A DNA stretch of 32,964 nucleotides. It comes from an uncultured Eubacteriales bacterium (GTDB lineage: Bacteria; Bacillota; Clostridia; Oscillospirales; CAG-272). Positions 1-6,730 of the stretch are shown piece by piece (positions within the stretch are counted from its first letter, which is position 1; every line of letters begins with the position of its first letter). The stretch covers positions 1 to 32,964 of the forward strand of contig CAKSVM010000031.1 in the NCBI GenBank assembly GCA_934503195.1, in the 5' to 3' direction. The notes beneath the pieces are model-generated. The model was not told the DNA's origin and did not search any database. It saw only the letters and a list, made by a program, of their open reading frames with translations. The position numbers and the translations under genes were made by a program.

Positions 1-59
1 GTATGCGCCACATACCAACGCTTTTCACCGGTCGCGTCATACAGATCGTTGCTGTTCAT
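1..59 (-). CDS. nusG: Transcription termination/antitermination factor NusG (N-terminal fragment, cut by window edge)
   Basis: Only the first 19 codons are inside the window. They read MNSNDLYDATGEKRWYVAHT, and the KRWYVAHT stretch is the typical first beta strand of the NusG NGN domain. NusG binds RNA polymerase and modulates pausing, termination and coupling to the ribosome. The gene follows secE by 15 nt on the same strand, which is the canonical secE-nusG order, and a GGAG-like Shine-Dalgarno sits just upstream of the ATG. The identification depends on this short stretch plus the gene order, both of which agree. Confidence 0.85.
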   Translation of the reverse strand, partial: MNSNDLYDATGEKRWYVAH

Positions 60-74
60 TCCGTGACTCCGTTA

Positions 75-362
75 TCAGAGGAGCTTACCGAGAGCGGTAA
101 TGCCCGAATTGAATACGAGGTCGAGGACTCCTATGCAGACGCCTGTGATGGCAACCGATACGATAACGAGAACAAAATTGTTAAGAGTCTGCTCCTTGGT
201 CGCCCAGACGACCTTTTTGAGCTCGCTCTTGTACTCGCGGAAAAACTTGCCGATTCTCGCGCCAAGCGAAGGCTTTTTCTTCTCAGCCTTTTCAGCCGGT
301 TTCTTGTCGGACTTCGCGACGGCGGTTTCCTCGGTCTTTTCGGTCTTTTCGATGTCAGCCAT
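75..362 (-). CDS. secE: Preprotein translocase subunit SecE
   Basis: 95 residues. SecE is the essential small subunit that clamps SecY in the SecYEG channel. The first ~30 residues are a Lys/Glu/Ala-rich charged extension. Next comes the conserved amphipathic segment (about residues 38-60, containing FFREYKSELKKVVWATKEQ), where the KKVVWPT-like motif is characteristic of the family. One C-terminal transmembrane helix follows (about residues 62-82). This single-helix form is normal for Gram-positive bacteria. The gene lies between rpmG and nusG on the minus strand with 14 nt gaps, so it is very likely one operon driven from the promoter at 723-751. Confidence 0.96.
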   Translation of the reverse strand: MADIEKTEKTEETAVAKSDKKPAEKAEKKKPSLGARIGKFFREYKSELKKVVWATKEQTLNNFVLVIVSVAITGVCIGVLDLVFNSGITALGKLL

Positions 363-376
363 AGTTACCTCCGCTA

Positions 377-526
377 TTATTTGGTTTCCTTGTGGAGCGT
401 ATGCTTGCGGCAGAATTTGCAGTACTTGTTCATTTCAAGTCTGTCGGGGTCATTTTTCTTGTTCTTGGTCGTGTCGTAGTTTCTCTGCTTGCACTCGCTG
501 CACGCCAGTGTGATCTTAACTCTCAT
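377..526 (-). CDS. rpmG: 50S ribosomal protein L33 (zinc-binding form)
   Basis: 49 residues starting MRVKITLACSECKQRNYDTTKNK and ending HKETK. This matches bacterial ribosomal protein L33, a small component of the large subunit. Two CxxC pairs are present (CSEC near residue 9 and CKFC near residue 36), so this is the zinc-ribbon (C+) paralog type rather than the cysteine-free type induced under zinc starvation. A strong GGAGGT ribosome-binding site lies 6-7 nt before the ATG. It is the first gene of the rpmG-secE-nusG operon. A 14-nt gap separates its stop codon from the secE start. Confidence 0.95.
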   Translation of the reverse strand: MRVKITLACSECKQRNYDTTKNKKNDPDRLEMNKYCKFCRKHTLHKETK

Positions 527-718
527 TTCGGCACCTCCCGATTGAATTATGCGAAAAGCAAAGGGAACCCCCTCGGCCCGCGCATTTCTGTTCTATGCCT
601 GTCCGGGACTGACATGGCGACCCGTCAGGACACGTACCTCCCTCGGCGAAGCGGTATCTCTCCCGAACACTCTTGCGGCAAAAGCGATGCAAAAAAAGAA
701 CCCCTCCAGCAGAGGTAC
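527..718 (-). promoter_or_regulatory. Long structured 5' leader of the rpmG-secE-nusG operon
   Basis: About 190 nt separate the predicted transcription start (near 716, from the promoter at 723-751) from the rpmG ATG. No ORF with a ribosome-binding site is evident on the coding strand. The RNA would begin with GTACCTC (712-718), which can pair exactly with GAGGTAC at 634-640. That would close a domain of about 85 nt. Further dyads occur around 602-632 (TGAC/GTCA and GTCC/GGAC arms). Next to the start is a short CCTC/GAGG hairpin followed by a T-rich run (encoded at 691-697). These signs suggest an autoregulatory or attenuating ribosomal leader. I do not recognise it as a named RNA family. Confidence 0.4.
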
Positions 719-722
719 TAAT

Positions 723-751
723 ATTTTACCACGAAAATTCGGTTTTGTCAA
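723..751 (-). promoter_or_regulatory. SigA-type promoter of rpmG-secE-nusG
   Basis: On the minus strand a perfect -35 TTGACA (746-751) and a -10 TAAAAT (723-728) are separated by 17 bp. No other strong promoter is visible upstream of rpmG. Transcription would start near 716. Confidence 0.85.
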
Positions 752-783
752 GGGCTTTCGGGGATTTTTTCAGGATTTTTCAT

Positions 784-820
784 AAAAATTTCCCGGGGAA
801 AATATCCTCCCCGGAAAAAA
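784..820 (-). terminator. Rho-independent terminator of lipoprotein copy 1
   Basis: Read on the minus strand, a CCGGGGA/TCCCCGG stem (793-799 and 808-814) with an 8-nt loop is followed by an A/T tail ending in TTTTT. It lies 7 nt beyond the stop codon of the lipoprotein gene at 827. Confidence 0.8.
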
Positions 821-826
821 TGAAAT

Positions 827-3265
827 TTATTCGGTAATTCTCGTCGTCACTCTGTCCTGAATATACTTCACCGTGTCGTCAAGCGACCTCACTCCCGCGA
901 AATACGCCTCGGCCTCCTCCTTCAATATATTGTACGTCTTGATGTCGTCAAGATAAGGAACGCATGGCTTTTCAAGATAGCTCCGCAGAATCTCCTCGTC
1001 CTTCCCCGTGAACTCGCACACCACCCAGCTGTCCTTGATGTCGTCGGTCTTCAGTGATTTGCTGATCGATTTCGCGTTGTTCGCCGCGAATTCCCTCAGC
1101 CTTTCGGCGTCGTGAATGTCAATCTCCTCATACACCATTTTCTGCTCCTCATGGCTGTATTTTAACTGTATTCTGTTCCTGAAGTAGAAATTCTGTTTTG
1201 TCATGTGCCTTCCTGTCTCCGCGTCGATATACTCATAGAAATACACGTCCGCGAAGGTCTTCTTCGCCGCGGCAAACATCTTCTCGATCGCCTCCCATGT
1301 ACACGGCATGGAAGCAGGCATCTTTGAAGCCGTCTCATACGATTCCTTTATCGACGTCCAGACATCCGACTGCGCGTCAAGATAATATTTGATGAACGAC
1401 CACGCCTCGTCCGCGTTCTCCGCGTCCTTCGGGATGCCGAACTGTATCATGGGATTGATCGCCGCGCCGCTCTTTCCACCGGTCTGTGGGAAACCGATCG
1501 CGTTGTAATCGCTTCCGTCAAACGCTGACCGTCCCCGGAGTATCTGCTGCACATCCCAGTCCTCCTCGACAAGGAAGAGCGTATCCCCGTTCGCCAGCCT
1601 GTCGTGATCGTATGTGCCGCCCGACCAGATGTTCGCCGTGGCGACGAGCTTCAGAAGCCGCTTGAAAAGATCGTTGTCAAAGTCGCAGGTCTTGTTGTCA
1701 TAGTCAACGAACCTGCCAATCTGCGACGCCACAAGGCTTCTGAATACTTCAAGCCTCGGATCCGCCCCTTCATAAGCCGTCGTGAGATACTTGTCCTCCG
1801 GAAGCTTCTCGGCGATATCGAGAAATTCCTCCAGCGTCCATCCCGGCTTATTCCCGATATTCGCGGCATTTCCGACCAGCGTGAAAAACCTTAAATCGGT
1901 CGTGAGGAACGGCAGACTTCCGTCCTTTTCCTCATACACATCGAAAACGCAGTTCGCGAAAGCGTCGCGATTGTACTTTTCATCCTTGTCAATGTAGCCG
2001 TAAAGATCCCTGAAAAGCTTCTTCCCGTAAAAGTTCATCGGCTGCAGCCCCGACGCGAAAAGCACCAGATCCGGAATCTCGCCCGACATCATCTTCCGCA
2101 TCAGAACTCCCGGAGCCGTTGATGAATTGCCCGAAACGCGCTTGATCCCGATCTTGTACTGCATATTTTCGCGGTTGTATCTCCGCGCGCACTGCACCAG
2201 GAGATCGCCTTCGGACGGAGTGTCAGTGTTTCCTCTCATTCTGAGTGATTCCGACGCCACGATCATGATCTCCTTGGTCTCGCTCAGAGCGTCTGCCGCG
2301 TCCTTGCCGTATTTTTCGGAGTAATATGCCAAGTATTCCTCACGCGGCACGTCGCGCATATACCCGGCCACATATTCGCCGCTCAAATCGTCGGGATAGA
2401 TGAGATAAACCGTCTTAGCGTCGATTATCGACATGACAGTGACATTGCCCGCCGCCACCCCGAGTTCGAACCAGTCAAACAGCCGCACCGGATATTTTCC
2501 GCCGTTCACACCGAAAAGCCCGCCGCCATAGTTGAAATACGCGTCATATCCCGGCGCGAAGATCAGCTTTGTCGATGAATCACCGCCATAAAAGGCCTGC
2601 TTTCTGCCGATAGTCGCCGTCTCGTCGTCGATCGTGTAGATGGTGTTCAGACATTTTCCGCTCTCGTATTTGTTGCTCCAGAGCCTGACAAGCCCGTCGC
2701 CGCCAACGCTGAGATGATTCTCCTCCATCGCGGAAAGCCCGAGATCAATCCCGCGTATATTCCTCCCGTCCGGCGAAATCTGATAGCACCACCCGCCGGC
2801 CTTTTTAGGCAGAACAATATAGACATATCCGGCGTCGGAAATCGCGACCTCCGGCGCGGTTGTCAGATTCCCATCAAACGCCGGGTTCGTGCTGTCAACC
2901 GACCACACCTCGCTCGTGCCTTCGATAAGCCGGATTTTGTACTGTAGTGTCGGGTCAAGAATTTCCGCGGTGACGGCATAATGACCCGCTTCCATCAGAG
3001 TTCTTTTTGCTACAAAAAGTGCCGGATTACTCGTGACAAGAACAGCTGTGTCACCGTCTCCAAGAGCCATAGAATAGCTTTTTGTCACCATATGTTCCAT
3101 GTCCTGAGTATATTTGATACCAAGCCTTATCTTCCCGCTATCATTTGTCATATCTAAATTACAGATAATGCATTCCGTGCCCGAATTGCGTGTATTCAGA
3201 AAAGCGACCCGATCTCCGTTTATCGTTCTCTTGTACGTGGAAATATCCTTTATTCCAGATTCCAC
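827..3265 (-). CDS. Lipoprotein copy 1, main body: propeller-like N-half plus solute-binding-protein-like C-half (5' end frameshifted)
   Basis: This is the downstream part (about 812 codons open from a GTG at 3265) of a lipoprotein whose signal peptide lies in another frame at 3250-3450. The GTG is probably not a real start: no ribosome-binding site sits at a usable distance, and the reading frame continues upstream through residues homologous to the other copies. The N-terminal ~320 residues carry repeated strand motifs such as ISDAGYVYIVLP and LIFAPGYDAYF, which suggest a beta-propeller-like fold. From about residue 330 (IMIVASESLRMRG) onward it resembles type-1 solute-binding proteins: GEIPDLVLFASG, WTLEEFLDIAEKLPED, ADEAWSFIKYYLD, and a C-terminus ending LDDTVKYIQDRVTTRITE. 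Ligand unknown. Restoring the frame gives about 874 residues, the same as its paralogs. Confidence 0.75.
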   Translation of the reverse strand: MESGIKDISTYKRTINGDRVAFLNTRNSGTECIICNLDMTNDSGKIRLGIKYTQDMEHMVTKSYSMALGDGDTAVLVTSNPALFVAKRTLMEAGHYAVTAEILDPTLQYKIRLIEGTSEVWSVDSTNPAFDGNLTTAPEVAISDAGYVYIVLPKKAGGWCYQISPDGRNIRGIDLGLSAMEENHLSVGGDGLVRLWSNKYESGKCLNTIYTIDDETATIGRKQAFYGGDSSTKLIFAPGYDAYFNYGGGLFGVNGGKYPVRLFDWFELGVAAGNVTVMSIIDAKTVYLIYPDDLSGEYVAGYMRDVPREEYLAYYSEKYGKDAADALSETKEIMIVASESLRMRGNTDTPSEGDLLVQCARRYNRENMQYKIGIKRVSGNSSTAPGVLMRKMMSGEIPDLVLFASGLQPMNFYGKKLFRDLYGYIDKDEKYNRDAFANCVFDVYEEKDGSLPFLTTDLRFFTLVGNAANIGNKPGWTLEEFLDIAEKLPEDKYLTTAYEGADPRLEVFRSLVASQIGRFVDYDNKTCDFDNDLFKRLLKLVATANIWSGGTYDHDRLANGDTLFLVEEDWDVQQILRGRSAFDGSDYNAIGFPQTGGKSGAAINPMIQFGIPKDAENADEAWSFIKYYLDAQSDVWTSIKESYETASKMPASMPCTWEAIEKMFAAAKKTFADVYFYEYIDAETGRHMTKQNFYFRNRIQLKYSHEEQKMVYEEIDIHDAERLREFAANNAKSISKSLKTDDIKDSWVVCEFTGKDEEILRSYLEKPCVPYLDDIKTYNILKEEAEAYFAGVRSLDDTVKYIQDRVTTRITE

Positions 3266-3450
3266 ATAATGATCAAGGAAATTATCATCCTCCTGATAAA
3301 AAAGAAGGTAGGTGTATAGGTATCTTCCTTCTTGCTTTTTACACTATTAACACTCTCCGTCTCTTCCTTGTCGCAGGAGACAGAGCAAAAAACGCACGAA
3401 ATTGCAATAAAGAAAGACAACACCCTGATAATAAGTTTATGCCCTTTCAT
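3250..3450 (-). pseudogene. 5' fragment of lipoprotein copy 1 (signal peptide, ends at frameshift)
   Basis: An ATG with a good GGAGG site 7 nt upstream opens a 66-codon frame: MKGHKLIIRVLSFFIAISCVFCSVSC. This is a lipoprotein signal peptide with the likely lipidated Cys followed by DKEETES. After about codon 49 the frame runs into unrelated residues (IRRMIISLIIMWNLE) and stops. Adding one T to the T6 tract (3298-3303) would read FFFYQEDDNFLDHYVESGIKDIS, aligning with GFWYFGTDANVF...GIENIS in copy 2, and continue into the frame at 827-3265. So one gene is broken here, by a genuine mutation, a reversible tract change or a sequencing error. Confidence 0.75.
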
Positions 3451-3472
3451 GGCAAAACCTCCATGTTAATTT

Positions 3473-3506
3473 GTGAAGGGCAAGGGTAGAAACTGCCCTT
3501 GCCCAC
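3473..3506 (-). promoter_or_regulatory. Intercistronic hairpin without U-run, between small Cys protein 1 and lipoprotein copy 1
   Basis: GGGCAAGGG (3478-3486) and CCCTTGCCC (3496-3504) form a perfect 9-bp stem, extended by GTG/CAC. No T-run follows in either direction. It therefore looks like a processing, stability or partial-attenuation hairpin inside an operon rather than a full terminator. Confidence 0.6.
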
Positions 3507-3522
3507 AGGTTTTGAATTTTGC

Positions 3523-3888
3523 TTATTCGACCACAGTAAAGTCGCCGCCGCAAGTCGCGCAGTGGTACGTAACTTCGTACCAATAGTAGCCTTCACGGTC
3601 AGGATCGTCAACGCGAGTTGACGTTATAACCACGCTTTTTGTATGTGCTTCCTGTGCAACCGCCCGCTCATAAAAGTCTAAAACCTCCTCGCAGTCAACG
3701 CACTCCACACGGTAAGTATCATACCATGTATGTGTGCTGCCTTCGTCTGGTTTCGCTTCAGTATGTCCGGTATAAACATCTCTTGTATTGGCATGAATAC
3801 AAACCGGAGACCGCGCCATCACCGCGTTAGACCCAAGAGTCGAAACAGTGGCAATCACCGCGAGAATCATCGCTATACGTTTTTTCAT
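3523..3888 (-). CDS. Small secreted CxxC protein 1
   Basis: 121 residues from the ATG at 3888, chosen because a GGAGGTG site lies about 9 nt upstream and because the start matches the paralog at 14907-15287. The first ~25 residues (MKKRIAMILAVIATVSTLGSNAVMA) are a classical Sec signal peptide with an A-x-A-like cleavage site. The mature part (~97 residues) begins RSPVCIH and contains two CxxC pairs (CVDC near the middle, CATC near the C-terminus). This may be a small zinc-ribbon or disulfide-stabilised fold. It lacks a lipobox, so it is probably released or wall-associated. It is the first gene of a two-gene unit with lipoprotein copy 1. I do not recognise the family; function unknown. Confidence 0.75.
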   Translation of the reverse strand: MKKRIAMILAVIATVSTLGSNAVMARSPVCIHANTRDVYTGHTEAKPDEGSTHTWYDTYRVECVDCEEVLDFYERAVAQEAHTKSVVITSTRVDDPDREGYYWYEVTYHCATCGGDFTVVE

Positions 3889-3999
3889 ATCTTTTTTCAC
3901 CTCCGTTCTTTCCGGATATCCGAAATCTTTTCTCAGATCTTCGGACATCTGTTATTATAACCCTGACGAAGGTATTCTGATATGTTTTACGCTGATTAC

Positions 4000-4028
4000 A
4001 TTATACCATATCATCTCCCGGCTGTCAA
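4000..4028 (-). promoter_or_regulatory. SigA-type promoter of small Cys protein 1 / lipoprotein copy 1 unit
   Basis: On the minus strand TTGACA (4023-4028), a 17-bp spacer and TATAAT (4000-4005) form a perfect consensus promoter. The predicted leader of about 105 nt contains a hairpin (TCCGAA/TTCGGA arms) shortly before the sequence GGAAAGAACGGAGGTGAAA, a segment shared with the leader of the second small Cys gene. Confidence 0.88.
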
Positions 4029-4077
4029 TTGATTTTTTGTACAATCTTCACACCGATATTTTGTGCATCATCACTAA

Positions 4078-6654
4078 TCATTCGTTAATCCGCGTCTGTA
4101 CCCTGTCGTCAATTATCCTCACCACGTCGTCAAGCTCCCTGACGCCGTTAAAATACTCCTCTGCCTCCTCAAGAATGATCGCCGTGATCTTATCGTCGCC
4201 CGCGTCGACCATACAGGCTCCCGAAAAATATTTTCTGAGCGTCTTCTCCGCGGCCGCGTCAAGCCCGACACAGACCGCGTCCCCCGCGGAGTCGGTGTAT
4301 TCGGGATTATTCGTGTACCTCGCCGCGAAATCCGCGCCCTGCTTCGAAAGCTTCACCGGATCGTTGTAATTCACCTCAATGATCTCAGAGCTTCCGTCGT
4401 CATGATGCTCCGTGTAATATTTCTCGCCGATCCGATAGCCGAAAATCGTCTTCCGCTCGCCCGTCCGCTTCACCGTGTACTCGCAGAATCTCGCCACGAT
4501 ATAAATATTCTCCCGCGTGTAACCGAACATCTCCGAGACCGCGTCCCACGTACAGGGGAACCCGTTCTGCTTCGCCAGCGTCACATCCGGCGATTTTTCT
4601 CCGGCCATCGTATCCCAGATCCCGGTCTGTACGTCGAGATATTCCGAGACGAGCGACCACGCCGCGTCCTTTTTCTCCCCGTCCTTCGGGATGCCGATCT
4701 GAATCCTCGGCGAAATCGCCGCGCCGCCCGGAAGCCCGACCGCGTCTGACCCGCTTCCGAAAAGCACCGCTCTTGAAACCAGATAATTCACAATCCCGCC
4801 CGCGTTGTCAAACGAAAGCGCAATCTCGCCGTCCGCGAACCGCTTTATGTCATAAACCCCGTCCGTCGAGATCCTCGCGTCCTTTATCACCGAAAGAAAC
4901 CGCCTGAATTCCGGAACGTCAAACCCGCATTCCTTCTCATCGAAATTCACGAACCGGCCAAGCACCGACGGCATCAGCTTTCCGATAAGCCATCTCCGCG
5001 GATCCTCATCCCCGCCGCGGCAGGCCGAGAGATACGTCCCCTCCGGAAGATCCCCGGCAAAATCCAGAAATTCCTCAAGCGTCCAGCTCTCCCGTCCGAC
5101 CTTTCCCGACATCGAGGTCAGCGTGAAATCCGAGGTCAGAAGCGGAAGCCGGCCTTTATCGTCCTCAAAGGATTTCAGAACGCAACCGAGAAAATCCTCC
5201 CGCGTATACTTCCCGCCCGAATCAAGGAATCCGTAAATGTCGGCAAACATCTCCTTCCCGGTGAAATTCCGGCTTTCAAGACCGTCCGAAAAGAGAATCA
5301 GATCCGGAATATCGCCCGAAAGCATCTTTCGCATCAGATTTCCGGCGGCCGTGTCAGAGTCTCCGCTTATGTAGTCAAACCGCACCTTGTATTTCATGTT
5401 TTCGCGGCCGAATTTCCGCGCGGCCTCGACAAAATAATCGCCCACGCCGACTCCGTACGCGCTTTCGCTGTCGGTGAGACTGAGCGACTCACTCGCCGCG
5501 ACAGTCAGCGTCTCGCGGCTCAGAAATTCCGTGTCGGCTTCCCCGTTCTCACCAAGATACTCTGAAAGCGTCATCCGCCTTAAAAACGCGCCCTTGTAAT
5601 TCCCATCCGTCCGCTCGTGATAGACCGAATAAATCGTGTCCCCGTCGATAACAGCCATCATATCAACGAACGCCGAAGCGATTCCGACCTCAAACCACTC
5701 AAAGAGCTTCACCGCCTCCTCGCCGTCATTCACGCCATATACCGCGCCCGATTTTCTGAAATACGCGTCATATCCCGGCGCGAAGATAAGCTCGGTGAAC
5801 GCGTCCCCGCCGCTTACATTCTTTTCGTCCGCGATAATCCCCTCGGCGTCGTCAAAGCTGAAAATCCTGTGCCTCCCGCCAGAATTCGAGTAAATAAAAA
5901 CCTTCCCGTCGCCGTACCCGAGCCGTACATTCCCATCATCCGTCGAAAACGCCGAGATATCGACCTCGCGTATCTCCCTCTCCGGCGATACCGAAAAGCA
6001 CCTGTACCCGCCGGACACCCCGAATAACAGATAAACATACCCGCCGTCCGAGACGGCGGCATCCGGATCTGAAACAAAGCATCCGTCAAACCTCTCGTCC
6101 CCGCCGTCGACCGCCCATGTCTCCCAGAAATCGGTTACCATGACCGTAAGCTCACCGTCCCCGGATCGAAGCTCGCCTTCCTTAAGCATAAGCCACCTGA
6201 GCGCATACATCCTCGTCGCGTCCGTGACAATGTTTTCAATCTTCCCGTCCGCGCCGCGATTGAATACGAACCCCTTCGGACAGGTCGTCACGGCGATTAT
6301 CGAGTTCCCGCCCCCGATCGTCAGAAAAGACGTGCTTGTGTTGTGCTTCTCGCCGTCGTCCTCAATTTCATACCTCGCCGCGAACTCATCGCCGACGCCG
6401 CCCGACTCCATGTCAGCGATCCGGCAACGCTTCGTCCCCTGCCCGATGCTGTAAAAAAGCGCGCGTCCCCCGCGCGTTGACACATTGTAATCCGAAATAT
6501 TCTCAATCCCGGCCGACGAAAAAACATTCGCGTCCGTCCCGAAATACCAGAACCCGACCCCTTCCTCACCATTGTCCCCGCAGGAAAAAAGCCCGGAAAG
6601 CATGATGACGGACAGAATAAAACCGAAAACCCGCGCGGATCTCATTCTCCTCAT
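4078..6654 (-). CDS. Lipoprotein copy 2: propeller-like N-half plus solute-binding-protein-like C-half
   Basis: 858 residues from the ATG at 6654, preferred over an in-frame ATG 27 nt upstream because GGGAGAG lies 6 nt before it. The N-terminus MRRMRSARVFGFILSVIMLSGLFSC is a lipoprotein signal with lipobox LFSC, so the mature protein should be anchored to the outer face of the membrane. Residues ~30-380 carry repeated motifs (GFWYFGTDANVF, SDGGYVYLLF, LIFAPGYDAYF, LFEWFEVGIA) like a beta-propeller. The C-half looks like a type-1 solute-binding protein: YKVRFDYISG, GDIPDLILFSDG, WTLEEFLDFAGDLPEG, DAAWSLVSEYLD, and the terminal VRIIDDRVQTRINE. It is intact and lies 76 nt behind copy 3, probably in the same transcript. 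Ligand unknown. No terminator is obvious after it. Confidence 0.82.
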   Translation of the reverse strand: MRRMRSARVFGFILSVIMLSGLFSCGDNGEEGVGFWYFGTDANVFSSAGIENISDYNVSTRGGRALFYSIGQGTKRCRIADMESGGVGDEFAARYEIEDDGEKHNTSTSFLTIGGGNSIIAVTTCPKGFVFNRGADGKIENIVTDATRMYALRWLMLKEGELRSGDGELTVMVTDFWETWAVDGGDERFDGCFVSDPDAAVSDGGYVYLLFGVSGGYRCFSVSPEREIREVDISAFSTDDGNVRLGYGDGKVFIYSNSGGRHRIFSFDDAEGIIADEKNVSGGDAFTELIFAPGYDAYFRKSGAVYGVNDGEEAVKLFEWFEVGIASAFVDMMAVIDGDTIYSVYHERTDGNYKGAFLRRMTLSEYLGENGEADTEFLSRETLTVAASESLSLTDSESAYGVGVGDYFVEAARKFGRENMKYKVRFDYISGDSDTAAGNLMRKMLSGDIPDLILFSDGLESRNFTGKEMFADIYGFLDSGGKYTREDFLGCVLKSFEDDKGRLPLLTSDFTLTSMSGKVGRESWTLEEFLDFAGDLPEGTYLSACRGGDEDPRRWLIGKLMPSVLGRFVNFDEKECGFDVPEFRRFLSVIKDARISTDGVYDIKRFADGEIALSFDNAGGIVNYLVSRAVLFGSGSDAVGLPGGAAISPRIQIGIPKDGEKKDAAWSLVSEYLDVQTGIWDTMAGEKSPDVTLAKQNGFPCTWDAVSEMFGYTRENIYIVARFCEYTVKRTGERKTIFGYRIGEKYYTEHHDDGSSEIIEVNYNDPVKLSKQGADFAARYTNNPEYTDSAGDAVCVGLDAAAEKTLRKYFSGACMVDAGDDKITAIILEEAEEYFNGVRELDDVVRIIDDRVQTRINE

Positions 6655-6669
6655 AAAAATCTCTCCCAT

Positions 6670-6693
6670 CCGCGGGGGCAAACGCCCCTGCGG
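6670..6693 (-). promoter_or_regulatory. Intercistronic hairpin without U-run, between lipoprotein copies 3 and 2
   Basis: A 10-bp GC-rich stem (6670-6679 with 6684-6693, one G-T wobble) with an AAAC loop sits just before the ribosome-binding site of copy 2. No T-run follows and no promoter is seen in the 76-nt gap, so read-through from copy 3 is likely. Confidence 0.6.
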
Positions 6694-6730
6694 AATACTT
6701 ATCGATCAATAAACAAACCGCTTCACGGAA

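Noticed and set aside
527..720. tRNA gene upstream of rpmG (tRNA-Trp is common before secE)
   Set aside because: No CCA end, T-loop GTTC motif in context or cloverleaf could be assembled on either strand.
3298..3325. Classical programmed -1 ribosomal frameshift in copy 1
   Set aside because: The frame on the T tract does not give an X-XXY-YYZ heptamer, no downstream stem or pseudoknot is obvious, and the homologous intact copies need no shift. Slippage or error is simpler.
3473..3506. CRISPR-like or direct-repeat array among the hairpins of the lipoprotein block
   Set aside because: The hairpins have unrelated sequences and are not regularly spaced; no repeat-spacer structure exists in the window.
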